NCBI RefSeq assembly: GCF_002288925.2 | Contig: NW_022098066.1 | Span: 83,633,867 to 83,697,866 of the forward strand | Source: Delphinapterus leucas | Lineage: Eukaryota; Chordata; Mammalia; Artiodactyla; Monodontidae | Reading direction: 5' to 3' | DNA: 64,000 nucleotides | In this document: in pieces, positions 55,153-64,000 of the stretch | Numbering within the stretch: the first letter of the stretch is position 1 | Layout of the letters: every line of letters starts with the position of its first letter | Translations under genes and position numbers: made by a program | The notes under the pieces: generated by a model | What the model saw: the letters and a program-made list of their open reading frames with translations, nothing else | Databases searched by the model: none | Told to the model about the DNA's origin: nothing

Positions 55153-55525
55153 CTGGAAGGCAGAATTTTAAAATGCAGTAATGCATCGGAAGCCTCTGGA
55201 GACTACTTAAGCACGACTAACTGAAAGCCAAGGGCAGCGGCAGATTGGGAACTAGTGGGGGAATAGTGGGGGAGTATGAAACAGACCAAAATACCAGGCA
55301 CTTGAAAAACTCCTGCTCGCTGACTAATCAACAGAGAGTAATGGAAAGACAGTCCAAGGGGGGAAAAGAAAGGGAAAGCTGAAGAAAGTGGACAATTAGG
55401 GGTAAAGTAGAAACCAGTTAATTAAAAATATATAAGGAATAGCCTTACAAGGGACTCTAATCAATAAAACAGTTCCGTGAAAGAGAGGAAGTCAGCTAGG
55501 AAATCATGGGGACCCACCAACAGCA
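55153..55525. other. Unassigned sequence
   Basis: About 370 bp, nothing recognised. Confidence 0.4.
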
Positions 55526-55529
55526 AAAA

Positions 55530-55695
55530 GACCTCAGGTGTATATAGCACTTTACAAGGTATCTTCACATACAACAACCTAGAGAGAGAAGCAGGAGTTA
55601 CTATTCCTACTTCACAGGGGGGAAAGCTGAAGTTCAGAGAGGGTATGTAATTTATTCAAAGGCACACATCTAGTAAGTGGCAAGGCTTGTTCTTT
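55530..55695 (-). repeat. MIR SINE
   Basis: Antisense MIR: TATATAGCACTTTACAAGGT, AGCTGAAGTTCAGAGAGGGT, CACATCTAGTAAGTGGCAAG. Confidence 0.88.
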
Positions 55696-55844
55696 AGCGC
55701 TGAGAGTGGAAAGGGATTTAGTTAAAAGGCTGAATGGATTATTTTACTTTCATCTCACCAAGGGAGGTAATAAAGAGAGTCCTATCTCCAAAATTTCCAC
55801 TAAAATAAACAATAGATGTTTTCTCTCTACCATGCAGCAGCACA

Positions 55845-56010
55845 TGTAGTTACAGCACAGTTGTGGGAGTCAAGCAGACCTAGGGTCCAACCTTAACTCT
55901 TCGACCTACTAACTAGAGACCTTGAACAAGCTGTTTAATCTCTCTGAGTTCTGTCTCCATAACCATAAAATAGTAATAATACTTCCTAGTTATTTTGAGT
56001 TTAAAAAACA
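55845..56010 (+). repeat. MIR SINE
   Basis: Sense MIR: GTGGGAGTCAAGCAGACCTA, GAGACCTTGAACAAGCTGTT, CCATAACCATAAAATAGTAA. Confidence 0.85.
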
Positions 56011-56388
56011 ATAATTAGGTAATAAAATTGCTAATATTTAGTTTTTTGAGTAATAAAAATAGGAATTATTGAAAAATTAAAGTAAATTTTAAACTTTTAA
56101 GAAAGAAAATCATAATTCACTGAAGAGCATGCTCAGTTTACTCTCGTTATCTACCGCTAAGGAAAGCCTAGTGTCCGGTAATTCTACCATCAAGATACCA
56201 CTAAGGTCTTCAGATGTAAGGAGCAGAGCTACTAGAACTGGGGGATAAGCTGCCTCCAAAGCATAAACAGGGATGCAAAGTCGCACCTCACTGCCCAGGG
56301 TGATGAGCACCCAGTCCCATCCCGGGGTGGAATCTGATAATCCCGACCGGAGGCCCACCCCCCACCCCCCAGCACCTGCATGCCGTCT
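56011..56388. other. Unassigned; AT-rich first 90 bp
   Basis: AT-rich start, then a C-rich patch (CCCACCCCCCACCCCCC) at about 56354. No gene recognised. Confidence 0.4.
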
Positions 56389-56389
56389 C

Positions 56390-56550
56390 CTGCCACCCTC
56401 AAATGACCCTGTGAAGTGACTATTGGCATTACTCCCTTTTCACAGATGAGGAAACTGAGGCCTGTAGAGATTGAACAACTTGCACAAGATCAAGTCAAAG
56501 TGGAACCAGGTTAGTCTGACTCCCAATTCTGTGTTCTAAATCCATGGATT
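56390..56550 (-). repeat. MIR SINE
   Basis: Antisense MIR with a well-kept core: TTTTCACAGATGAGGAAACT, GAACAACTTGCACAAGATCA. Confidence 0.9.
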
Positions 56551-56639
56551 TTATGAGTCAATAACTTTTTAAAAATTTAGGAAGTGATATAAAGTCGCCA
56601 ATCTTGTGACAGATAAGAAAATAATTTCTAAGATATATC

Positions 56640-56735
56640 ATTCATATAGGCATTTATTCAGTTAATATTCACTGGTGTCTACTATGTTCCAGGCACTGTC
56701 TTAGGGGCTGGGGGCAAAGCAGTGAAAAAAGCCAA
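56640..56735 (-). repeat. L2 LINE 3' end fragment
   Basis: Antisense L2: GGCATTTATTCAGTTAATAT, GGTGTCTACTATGTTCCAGG, CACTGTCTTAGGGGCTGGGG. Confidence 0.82.
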
Positions 56736-56989
56736 GCCTCTGCCTCGTGTCATTATCACTTATCATGTTTAATACCAAGGATGTTTTAATACCAAAAAGA
56801 TGTTTAAAAGATATGTTAGTATAAAAACATGGGAAATAGTAATACCATACATAGATAATACTTCTAAACATAGAAATAATAATAATATAAAACACAAGAG
56901 AAAGGGTTGGAAATAATAGTACCAAACATAGGAAAAATAGCAAACACAGGAAAGAAGGATGTTTTAAAGAATAGGAGAGGACTTCCCTG

Positions 56990-57308
56990 GTGGTGCAGTG
57001 GTTAAGAATACGCCTGCCAATCAGGGGACACAGGTTCAAGCCCTGGTCCAGGAAGATCTGACATGCCGTGGAGCACCGCAACTACTGAGCCTGCATGCCA
57101 CAACTACTGAAGCCTGCGCGCCTAGAGCCTGTGCTCCACAACAAGAGAAGCCACCACAGTGAGAAGCCCGCACACCGCAACAAAGAGTAGCCCCTGCTCA
57201 ACGCAACTAGAGAAAGCCCACAGGCAGCAATGAAGACCCAACGCAGCCAAAAGTAAATAAATAAATAATTTTATTTTTTAAAAAATAGTAGCATAATTTT
57301 TAAAAAGA
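56990..57308 (+). mobile_element. CHR-type tRNA SINE (long subtype)
   Basis: GACTTCCCTGGTGGTGCAGT to AAATAAATAAATAATTTT, then an AT-rich stretch. 12-bp TSD AGAATAGGAGAG at 56978-56989 and 57309-57320. B-box GGTTCAAGCCC. Confidence 0.95.
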
Positions 57309-57320
57309 AGAATAGGAGAG

Positions 57321-57885
57321 AATCTCAGAATAAAATTAAGTTCTTCCCATGAAAGATTATTTAGAACCTATACCAACAAAACACAGGAGACGTACAAGAT
57401 CAATTGTTGTTTTATGATACTAAGTTGTATGTGATTGTTTGCCAGTTTGGAGATTTATATTCAACAGCGCGATAAGAAGTGGAGTTTGATAGTCCAGCTT
57501 GTTTAAGTAGCTCATTTCAAATCTCAGTCTTTATAGAAAATTGTTTCTCATATACCTATGCAGCCAACAAAGGAAATAATCTTTTAATATCACATCTCCC
57601 AATTTCGGGTGAAACAGGCACTCCCCAACCTCCCAGAGAGACCAGGAGGAAAGCAGAACTGGAGGGCTTGGCAGGAGTCCAGCTAGCTGCTCTGCCTATC
57701 CATCTAGGAGCAGTTAGGCATTTATTTGAAAGGGATGCTGCAGGTGGGTGGGGAACACTTCAACAAAGACTAGCATGGTCTGAGACTATGCCAGAGAACT
57801 CTGCCCCCAAATCTCAGGCCCCCACAGCCATCCCAACGTGTTTTCTTTCTTTGAGGCCCCAGACAGCTTCTCCCTTCAGAAGGCC
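57321..57885. other. Unassigned, repeat-free
   Basis: A 137-codon frame (57479-57892) is open here but has no domain I recognise and no matching splice pair. It adjoins the motif cluster at 57890. Confidence 0.4.
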
Positions 57886-57889
57886 CCTA

Positions 57890-58125
57890 TGAAAATGCAA
57901 ATATTTCTGGGATGTTAAGCCTATCAGCTAACACTTTCCTTATCAGCCACAGCACCTTTGTTATCAGCAAACACCTTGGCTGAAATTATTTGACAACTTT
58001 CCAAGTGTGTGTGGGAAAGAGACCCTGCTTTGTCCCTGGTAAGGGAAGGCGAAGAGTGGAGATAGGTTGGGAGAATGCAAAGTGGGAAGGGGGAATTGTT
58101 AGACGAGACCAAAGATAAGTCTTCA
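57890..58125. promoter_or_regulatory. Candidate enhancer: octamer plus GATA cluster
   Basis: Repeat-free. A perfect octamer ATGCAAAT lies at 57895-57902. Three TATCAG words (GATA sites on the minus strand) start at 57922, 57941 and 57962, about two helical turns apart, and AGATAAG lies at 58113-58119. A clustered, phased arrangement resembles GATA-dependent enhancers, but motif words alone do not prove activity. Confidence 0.35.
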
Positions 58126-58200
58126 CTAACTTGACCACTTGCTCTGCTTGCCCTGCACTCCTACGTACTCGTGGGAGAGGGTCAGGGGAGAGGCAGAAGG

Positions 58201-58201
<1 letters not shown>

Positions 58202-58250
<49 letters not shown>

Positions 58251-58258
58251 GTGTGTGA
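58202..58258 (+). repeat. (GT)n microsatellite
   Basis: About 57 bp of GT, interrupted by a GC step near 58246. Probably length-polymorphic. Confidence 0.97.
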
Positions 58259-58885
58259 GTGTTGTGTTACCTATGTAAGGACTCTTGGAAAGCAGAAAGC
58301 AAGTTCTGAGAAGAAGATTGCAGGGAAGTTGGTGGGACCTGAGTAGAACATATGGGTTCTCGAGGGATAGTCGATTTGTCGTTTAATGGATTTTTTTTTT
58401 AATTTAACAGCTAGTTGCTCTCCTAATATCCAACTTGTTCCTGCTTCCCTTCTAAAAGGCCATTTGAAAATTTACCCTTATCCACTCCAGATCACATTAT
58501 GCACCCAGTGAGTAGTTACAATATGACAAATATTGACTGGTATGGGATGTTGTAGGTTATAACCAGCATCTGGCAGCTGGGGACAGTGAGCTATGATTGA
58601 TGCAGGGAGTGGGATGTACTGTTGTCATGGGCTGCTCCCCAAACCACACCTCCCAGCTTTAAGGTCAATACAGACGGCATCCACTCTTACCCTCTCTCAC
58701 AGTAAGATAATCAGTGGCATCTATGGGTGTATATTCCCCCTAGCTCTCAGCATCGTTCACTCCATTCTCCCCCTCCTAAATTCTTCTAGGTATTTTCCAT
58801 TAATATGTTTTAGTGTGGCCCCAGGGACCATGAAAAAGACAATCACTTATTAAATATAATATTTTAAAACAATATCTAATGCTTC
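58259..58885. other. Unassigned sequence
   Basis: About 630 bp with a poly-T run near 58391. Nothing recognised. Confidence 0.4.
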
Positions 58886-58889
58886 AGAT

Positions 58890-59085
58890 AATGGATCACA
58901 ACAAGATAAGGGTAATTGTCAATACACAAAATTATAAGCACAACGCCATCCCATCATTGTAAAAATAGGGTATTACATATATACATATTGATATTTAGAA
59001 AAGGAAGACAGAAAGAAAATACACCAAAATATTAACATGGTTGATATTAATATTAACACTGGTTATCTCTGGGAACTGAGGTTGA
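58890..59085 (-). repeat. Ancient repeat, likely LINE-derived
   Basis: GAAAGAAAATACACCAAAAT, ATTAACACTGGTTATCTCTG is the reverse of the family at 11860 and 22595. Confidence 0.5.
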
Positions 59086-59099
59086 GTGTGACTTCTACT

Positions 59100-59290
59100 G
59101 CCTTTCCTCAAATCCAACCCCTTCTCCCCAGATTCCTTGCCATCACCAAGTCACTATCCTCTTTCACCTGGCTTTCTACAGCAGCCTCCTAATTGCTCTC
59201 TCTGCAGCTGGTCTTGCCAATTCACTCACCACATAGAATCAAGGGCAATCTTCTTCAAATGCATATCTGGGTACTATGGAGACAGGATAA
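59100..59290 (+). repeat. L2 LINE internal/3' region
   Basis: TTTCTACAGCAGCCTCCTAA, TTGCTCTCTCTGCAGCTGGT and GGGCAATCTTCTTCAAATGC follow L2 order upstream of its 3' UTR. Confidence 0.65.
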
Positions 59291-59504
59291 CAAACTGGTA
59301 CCAGCTGTTGGCTCCTTCCATGAAACCCAACCCTAGAGATTCCCAAGAAGCAAAAATGAGCTTAATGAATCCCAATACTTATTGCAAAAACTGTTTGTAT
59401 GCTTGTTTGTTGGTAGGAAGTCCAAAGTTGGTTAGATCTTGGGAGTGTAGCAAGTGAAGAGAATGACAGCTAATAGCAGACAAGGGCTAGAAACTATGGA
59501 TGAT

Positions 59505-60108
59505 GTAATGTTTTCTATTGCCATGTAACAAATTACCAGAAACTTAGCTTAAAACAACATACATTTATTATCACCCAGTTCCTGTGGGCCAGGGGTTCAG
59601 GTATGGCTTAGTGGGGTCCTCTGCTCAGGGTCTTACAAGGCTGCGGTTGAAGTGTCAGCTGGGCTGCATTTTGTTATGGAGCTCTGCCTTTTCTTCCAAG
59701 CTCATACAGCTGTTGGCAGAGCTCAATTCCTGTGGCTGTAGGACTGAGGTCCCTGCTTTCTTGCTGGGTGTCAGTGTAAGCTAATCTCAGCTCCTAGAAG
59801 TCCTCGCAGTTCCCTGACATGTGGCTCTCTCACAACCTAGCCACTTATTTCTTCAAGGATGGAAGGTAAAGCTCATTCTCTCCAGTCAATTAGAGTGGAA
59901 TCTTATACAACACAAGGTAATCACAGGAGTGACTATCCAATCATATTCAAAGGTCCCACTCATGCTCAAGGGGAAAGGATTATACAGGGTATACACCCCA
60001 GGGAGGCGGGGCAGGAATCTTGGGAACCATCCTAGAATTCTGCCTACCACAGTCAACCCCGCGAGTCCCCAGTGATTCATGTCCCTCCCACATACAAAAT
60101 AGCCCATC
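59505..60108 (-). repeat. Ancient LTR-element, part left of MLT1
   Basis: CTATTGCCATGTAACAAATT, ACATTTATTATCACCCAGTT, TCTGCTCAGGGTCTTACAAG, GGACTGAGGTCCCTGCTTTC and TCCTAGAATTCTGCCTACCA follow a common old mammalian LTR in antisense. It appears to continue at 60500 beyond the MLT1. Subfamily unresolved. Confidence 0.6.
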
Positions 60109-60494
60109 TGCTATGGGCTGAACTGTACCCCTCCAATATTCATATGTTGAAGTCCTAACACCCAGTACCCCAGAATTATGACTGTATTAGAAGATAAGGT
60201 CTTTAAAGAAGTAACTGAGTTAAAATGAGGCCATTAGGGTAGGTCCCAATGCAATATGACTGGTGCCTTTATTAGAAGAGGAAATCTGGGCACAGATGTA
60301 TACAGGGGAAGACCATGTAAAGACAGAGAAAACAGCCTTCTACAAGCCAAGAGAAGAGGTCCTCAGAAGAAACTAACCCTGCTGAACTGTGGTCTTAGAC
60401 TTCTAGGCTCCAGAATTGTGAGAAAATTAATTTCCATTTTTTAAGCCACCCAGTCTGTGGTACTTTGTTATGGCAGCCCTGGATGATTAATACA
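60109..60494 (+). mobile_element. MLT1 (ERVL-MaLR) solo LTR, nested
   Basis: 386-bp LTR from TGCTATGGGCTGAACTGTAC to GATGATTAATACA with a perfect 5-bp TSD CCATC at 60104-60108 and 60495-60499. Includes CATATGTTGAAGTCCTAACA and TTTGTTATGGCAGCCCTGGA. Confidence 0.95.
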
Positions 60495-60499
60495 CCATC

Positions 60500-60780
60500 C
60501 CATGATCCTTATCCCATCACATCATCAACAAAATCTCATCATCCAAATCTAAATCTCATCATCTCAAAGTCCAAAATCTAATCATTTAAATCAGGCGCTG
60601 ATGAGGATCCTGGGTGTAACCTATTAAGTACCACTCCTGGGACACAATTACTCTCCATTTAAGGACCTGTGAAACTAAAGAGACCAATTATCGACTCCCA
60701 GCATGCAATAGTGGAACCATCATAGGATGATATCTATAGACATTCTGGTTCAAATATGAGGAAAATAGAAGGTAAAAAAT
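60500..60780 (-). repeat. Ancient LTR-element, part right of MLT1
   Basis: AAATCTCATCATCTCAAAGT, CCAAAATCTAATCATTTAAA, GATGAGGATCCTGGGTGTAA and CATTTAAGGACCTGTGAAAC look like the follow-on of the element at 59505, so the MLT1 landed inside it. Confidence 0.5.
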
Positions 60781-60819
60781 AAGTCCCTGGTCCATGACAG
60801 TTCTGACATTAAGCTAGGC

Positions 60820-60917
60820 AAATGTTAGACTTCCTTGATTAGGTTTCAAGGCATGGGAATAAATCCTCAAATGTTAGACTTCCTTGATTAGGTTTCAAGG
60901 CATGGGAATAAATCCTC
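60820..60917 (+). repeat. Perfect 49-bp tandem duplication
   Basis: The unit AAATGTTAGACTTCC...AATCCTC occurs twice in direct tandem (60820-60868 and 60869-60917) with no mismatch that I can see. Older repeats nearby have diverged, so this event is recent. Confidence 0.97.
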
Positions 60918-61151
60918 TATAGCCTTTCACTCTCTGGACTCTGAGTCATACTTCCTTTTTCACCCAAGGTAGCACACATTTGCAGTTGAGTAGTTTTATG
61001 AGTCTCCTTCCAGGCTCAGGACCATCTTCCTAGCCTGTGTGAAGAGCTAGAGTAGAGTGAGGAGGGCGTCTTTGCAGATGAGAGGATGGCCATGGAGCTG
61101 GGAGATTGGCTTCACACAGCGGTATTGATCAAGTAATTAAATATGTTATAG

Positions 61152-61494
61152 GGGCTTCCCTGGTGGCACAGTGGTTAAGAATCCGCCTGCCCATACAGGG
61201 GACACGGGTTCCAGCCCTGGTCTGGGAAAATCCCACATGCCTCAGAGCAGCTAAGCCCATGTGCCACAACTACTGAGCCTGAGCCCTAGAGCCCACAAGC
61301 CACAACTACTGAGCCCACGTGCCGCAACCACTGAAGCCCACGCACCTAGAGCCCATGCTCCGCAACAAGAGAAGCCACTTCAATGAGAAGCCTGTGCACC
61401 ACAACTAGAGAAAGCCTGCGTGCAACAACGAAGGCCCAACGCAGCCAAAAATAAATAAGTAAATTTATTAAAAATCAAAAAAATATATATATAT
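61152..61494 (+). mobile_element. CHR-type tRNA SINE (longest copy)
   Basis: GGGCTTCCCTGGTGGCACAG through duplicated CCACAACTACTGAGCC words to AAATAAATAAGTAAATTT. 11-bp TSD ATATGTTATAG at 61141-61151 and 61495-61505. The extra internal CAACTACTGAGCC units make it longer than the other copies. Confidence 0.95.
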
Positions 61495-61500
61495 ATATGT
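61480..61500 (+). repeat. (AT)n run at SINE 3' end
   Basis: Alternating AT of about 18 bp at the SINE tail. Confidence 0.85.
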
Positions 61501-61614
61501 TATAGACAGTGGGAGCCAGGTTTCTCATCATCACAAAACAAAGTTACAAATATAGAAAAGAAGAAAATTAGAATAAACTCCGCGATGTTGGATTGGAATT
61601 AGAGGTATAGTTTG

Positions 61615-61682
61615 CAATATATATATAGTTATACATATAAATATAGAATTGAGTGTGTGCATATATATATATACACACATAT
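61615..61682. repeat. AT/ATAC-rich microsatellite
   Basis: TATATATATAGTTATACATA and later ATATATATATACACACATAT. Confidence 0.8.
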
Positions 61683-61879
61683 TCCTTAGCTCTTTCCATT
61701 GAGGGGTCTTGGGAGCAGCAATACCCCATAGTCATAAGCACACCTATTGCCCAGATCCTGACTTCTAAGTATCATTCTCCACTTAAAGGAACTAGGGCTT
61801 TTTAGAGAAATGTCTGAGTTGAAGACTGGGGCAGGGAATATAAGATGAGCCTATAACATTTTTTTTTTTTTTTTTTTTG

Positions 61880-62720
61880 CCAGAGACAACAGAGTACTCA
61901 AAGAATGATAAAGATATGTAAAAACCACACAAATGCCAGCTTAAAGAGGCTTGCAGTGGTCAAATTGAGGACAATTTGAATGTCAAAATAATGATAGTAA
62001 AAATTATAATTCATTGAATAAATTAGGAGAGAAACAGTGAATCCTTACAGAAGTAAAATAGTAAACGAATAAATTGGAAGTTTGTTGAGGAATAGGACAG
62101 TTACATAGTTTTACTTTTTTTTACACAAAATATTTATTAGTTACAAAGAGGAAATAAGTAACTTAAGACTAGAGAGCCTGGGGAACATCATCTTAATAAA
62201 GCAACCAAAGTTAACATCATCAGTAACCAGAAAAAGTGAAATTTTGTATCACCTGGTATGATACACTGAGAAGAACATAGAATCACTTCTGTGTTATTCC
62301 TTCCAAAGATGCATAACCTGAATCTAATCTGAGGAAACAGCCTAAATGAAGGGACACTCTATAAAATAACTGACCTATAATCCTTCAAAAGTGTCAAGGA
62401 TATGACAGTCAAGGAAGATCACAGAATCTTTCCAAATTGAAGTTAACTAAAGAGATTTGACACATGCAACACATGATTTTGAACTGGATACTTTTGCTGT
62501 AAAGAATATTGCTGCAACACTTGACAAATTTTAAATGGGGTATGATGACAGTTATGCTTTGAGGTTAATTTTCTGATTTTGTTCATTGTATTGTTGGTAT
62601 ATAGAAGAATGTCTTAATTTGTAGGAAATACACACCAAAAAGTTTTCAGAGTAATAGGGAATCAGGTTGGTAACCAATTCTCAAACGGTTAAGGAAAAAT
62701 AGTTACTTCTACCGTACTTG
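61880..62720 (+). repeat. L1M LINE 3' end
   Basis: TATAATTCATTGAATAAATT, GTAACTTAAGACTAGAGAGC, CATCATCAGTAACCAGAAAA, TGATACACTGAGAAGAACAT, ACAGCCTAAATGAAGGGACA and TTATGCTTTGAGGTTAATTT give a long mammal-wide L1M 3' UTR in sense. ORF2 is not present. Confidence 0.87.
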
Positions 62721-62784
62721 TAGCTTTTCTGGAACTTCATAATTCTTTCCAAAAAATTTAATTAAAAAATACATAATGCTACTC

Positions 62785-63021
62785 AGGGATGGGGGGAGGG
62801 AAGGATTGAGAGTTTGGGATTAGCAGATGCAAACTAGTATATGTAGGATGGATAAACAGCAAGGTCCTGCTGTATAGCACAGGGAACTATATTCAATATC
62901 CTGTGATAAACCATAATGGAAAAGAATATGGAAAAGAATGTGTGTATAACTGAGTCACTTTGCTGTACAGCAGAAATTAACACAACACTGCAAATCACTA
63001 TAGTTCAATAAAAATTTTTTA
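62785..63021 (+). mobile_element. L1 LINE 3' end
   Basis: GGTCCTGCTGTATAGCACAG, GGAACTATATTCAATATCCT, CACTTTGCTGTACAGCAGAA, AACACAACACTGCAAATC plus A-rich tail. Adjoins the SINE that follows; TSD unclear. Confidence 0.92.
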
Positions 63022-63036
63022 AAAAACCCTTTTAGG

Positions 63037-63335
63037 GGGGCTTCCCTGGTGGTGCAGTGGTTGAGAATCTGCCTGCTAATGCAGGGGACACAGGTTCGAG
63101 CCCTGGTCTGGGAAGATCCCACATGCCACAGAGCAACTGGGCCCATGAGCCACAACTACTGAGCCTGTGCGTCTGGAGCCTGTGCTCCGCAACAGGAGAG
63201 GCCACAATAGTGAGAGGCCCGCGCACCGTGATGAAGAGTGGCCCCCGCTTGCCACAACTAGAGAAAGCCCTCGCACAGAAACGAAGACCCAACACAGCCC
63301 AAAATAAATAAATTAATTAATTAAAAAACAAAAAC
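63037..63335 (+). mobile_element. CHR-type tRNA SINE (long subtype)
   Basis: GGGGCTTCCCTGGTGGTGCAG-like start (one G shared with the flank) to AAATAAATAAATTAATT tail. Perfect 13-bp TSD AAACCCTTTTAGG at 63024-63036 and 63336-63348. B-box GGTTCGAGCCC is intact at 63093-63103. It landed in the tail of the L1 at 62785. Confidence 0.96.
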
Positions 63336-63348
63336 AAACCCTTTTAGG

Positions 63349-64000
63349 AATTATAAACCAAGATCAAAACAAAACATATATGTATATATATAATTGAAAA
63401 ATAGGCTATGGTCTGACTCCCCCTGGGCAACTGTCCTCCATCTCTGCCTTGCAAGCCATCACCGACCTGTGGGAATGGAGAGCAATAGTTTGCTGCCCAT
63501 CTCAGTTTGGGGAAAGGAGCTGCTATTGTCAGCACAGCAGCCACTGCCTGAGTGGGGCTCAAGGTTTTCCATCTGTCCACATTTCTGCTGTAATTTCACT
63601 GACAAATCATTCTCACCATTCTCAAAATATTTGGCCCATCTATACCAGAGTCACCAAATCAAAGACCCAGTTCTGGCTCTAAAATCTCTCCCATTCTTTA
63701 GATTACAGATCTCTGTCTGCCCTTGAATCTTCCTCAGCCAGCCAGGCACCTGGGTCTCCTCAGAAATAGATTTACTTGCTATTATATGATGAGGAATGTT
63801 GCTGAATTTTGCATGAGATTTCCTGCTTTCTCTCAGCAAGTGACTAAACTGGTTACAGCTAATTCTGCTGGGAGGTAACCAGCTGTTTTTGCACAATCCT
63901 GCAGCCATTTCCGTGAATTAACTTGGGAGAATTGTAGAATTGAAAAGCTGCCTAAGGCTCTGGTGTCTGATAGCTTTAGTAGGCTTTAGCAGCCTCAGCA
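63349..64000. other. Unassigned sequence to window end
   Basis: An AT-rich run (ATATATGTATATATATAA) lies at about 63376. Open frames of 77-110 codons overlap on both strands without recognisable domains. Confidence 0.45.

Noticed and set aside
60500..60570. Repeated AATCTCATCATC words resembling a short array or CRISPR-like repeat
   Set aside because: Only a few irregular words within old LTR-type sequence; no spacer structure, and the host is a mammal.
63093..63103. Intact tRNA B-box (GGTTCGAGCCC) suggesting a tRNA gene
   Set aside because: It belongs to a SINE with target duplications, and the cloverleaf arms are not maintained.

Overview
This is mammalian nuclear DNA that looks intronic or intergenic, most likely from a cetacean (whale or dolphin). 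The strongest clue is a set of tRNA-derived SINEs of the cetartiodactyl CHR type, about sixteen copies plus one fragment. They share the 5' motif CTTCCCTGGTGGCGCAGTGG and end in poly-A or AAATAAAT tails, and most are flanked by 10-17 bp target-site duplications (TSDs). I see no ruminant BovB or Bov-tA elements. Artiodactyl/cetacean-type L1 3' ends (four copies) and a background of older mammal-wide repeats (MIR, L2, L1M, MLT1/MaLR LTRs, a MER20-like hAT, a CR1/L3 fossil) fit the same placement. Species is not resolved.

Layout. 0-10 kb: MIRs, a pyrimidine-rich tract, one possible 60-bp coding exon (3298-3357), and three SINEs. 10-20 kb: an antisense LTR, a SINE, several MIRs, and an L1 3' end with a strong G-quadruplex motif. 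20-34 kb: MIRs, (TG)n, five SINEs, L2 fragments (one split by a SINE), and an LTR inside an ancient L2-like element. 34-48 kb: an L1 tail with a local tandem expansion, an L2 split by an MLT1 LTR, an L1M 3' end, a hAT relic, and two-plus SINEs. 48-57 kb: a CR1/L3 relic, an MLT1 with perfect 5-bp TSDs, and MIRs. 57-64 kb: a repeat-free block with an octamer and phased GATA motifs, (GT)n, nested LTR material with another MLT1, a perfect 49-bp tandem duplication, then a train of SINE, L1M, L1 and SINE.

I found no convincing protein-coding gene, CpG island, functional tRNA, rRNA, snRNA or CRISPR. Open frames reach at most about 175 codons. With roughly 6000 stop-to-stop segments in six frames of 64 kb, a few that long are expected by chance, and many of the frames here are simply SINE sequence read on either strand. 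There is no operon-like cooperation to describe. The window mostly records layered transposon insertions, with a few candidate regulatory or exonic islands. Repeat boundaries are read by eye; subfamily names are given only where I recognise the sequence, and MIR/L2 limits are good to about 10-30 bases.
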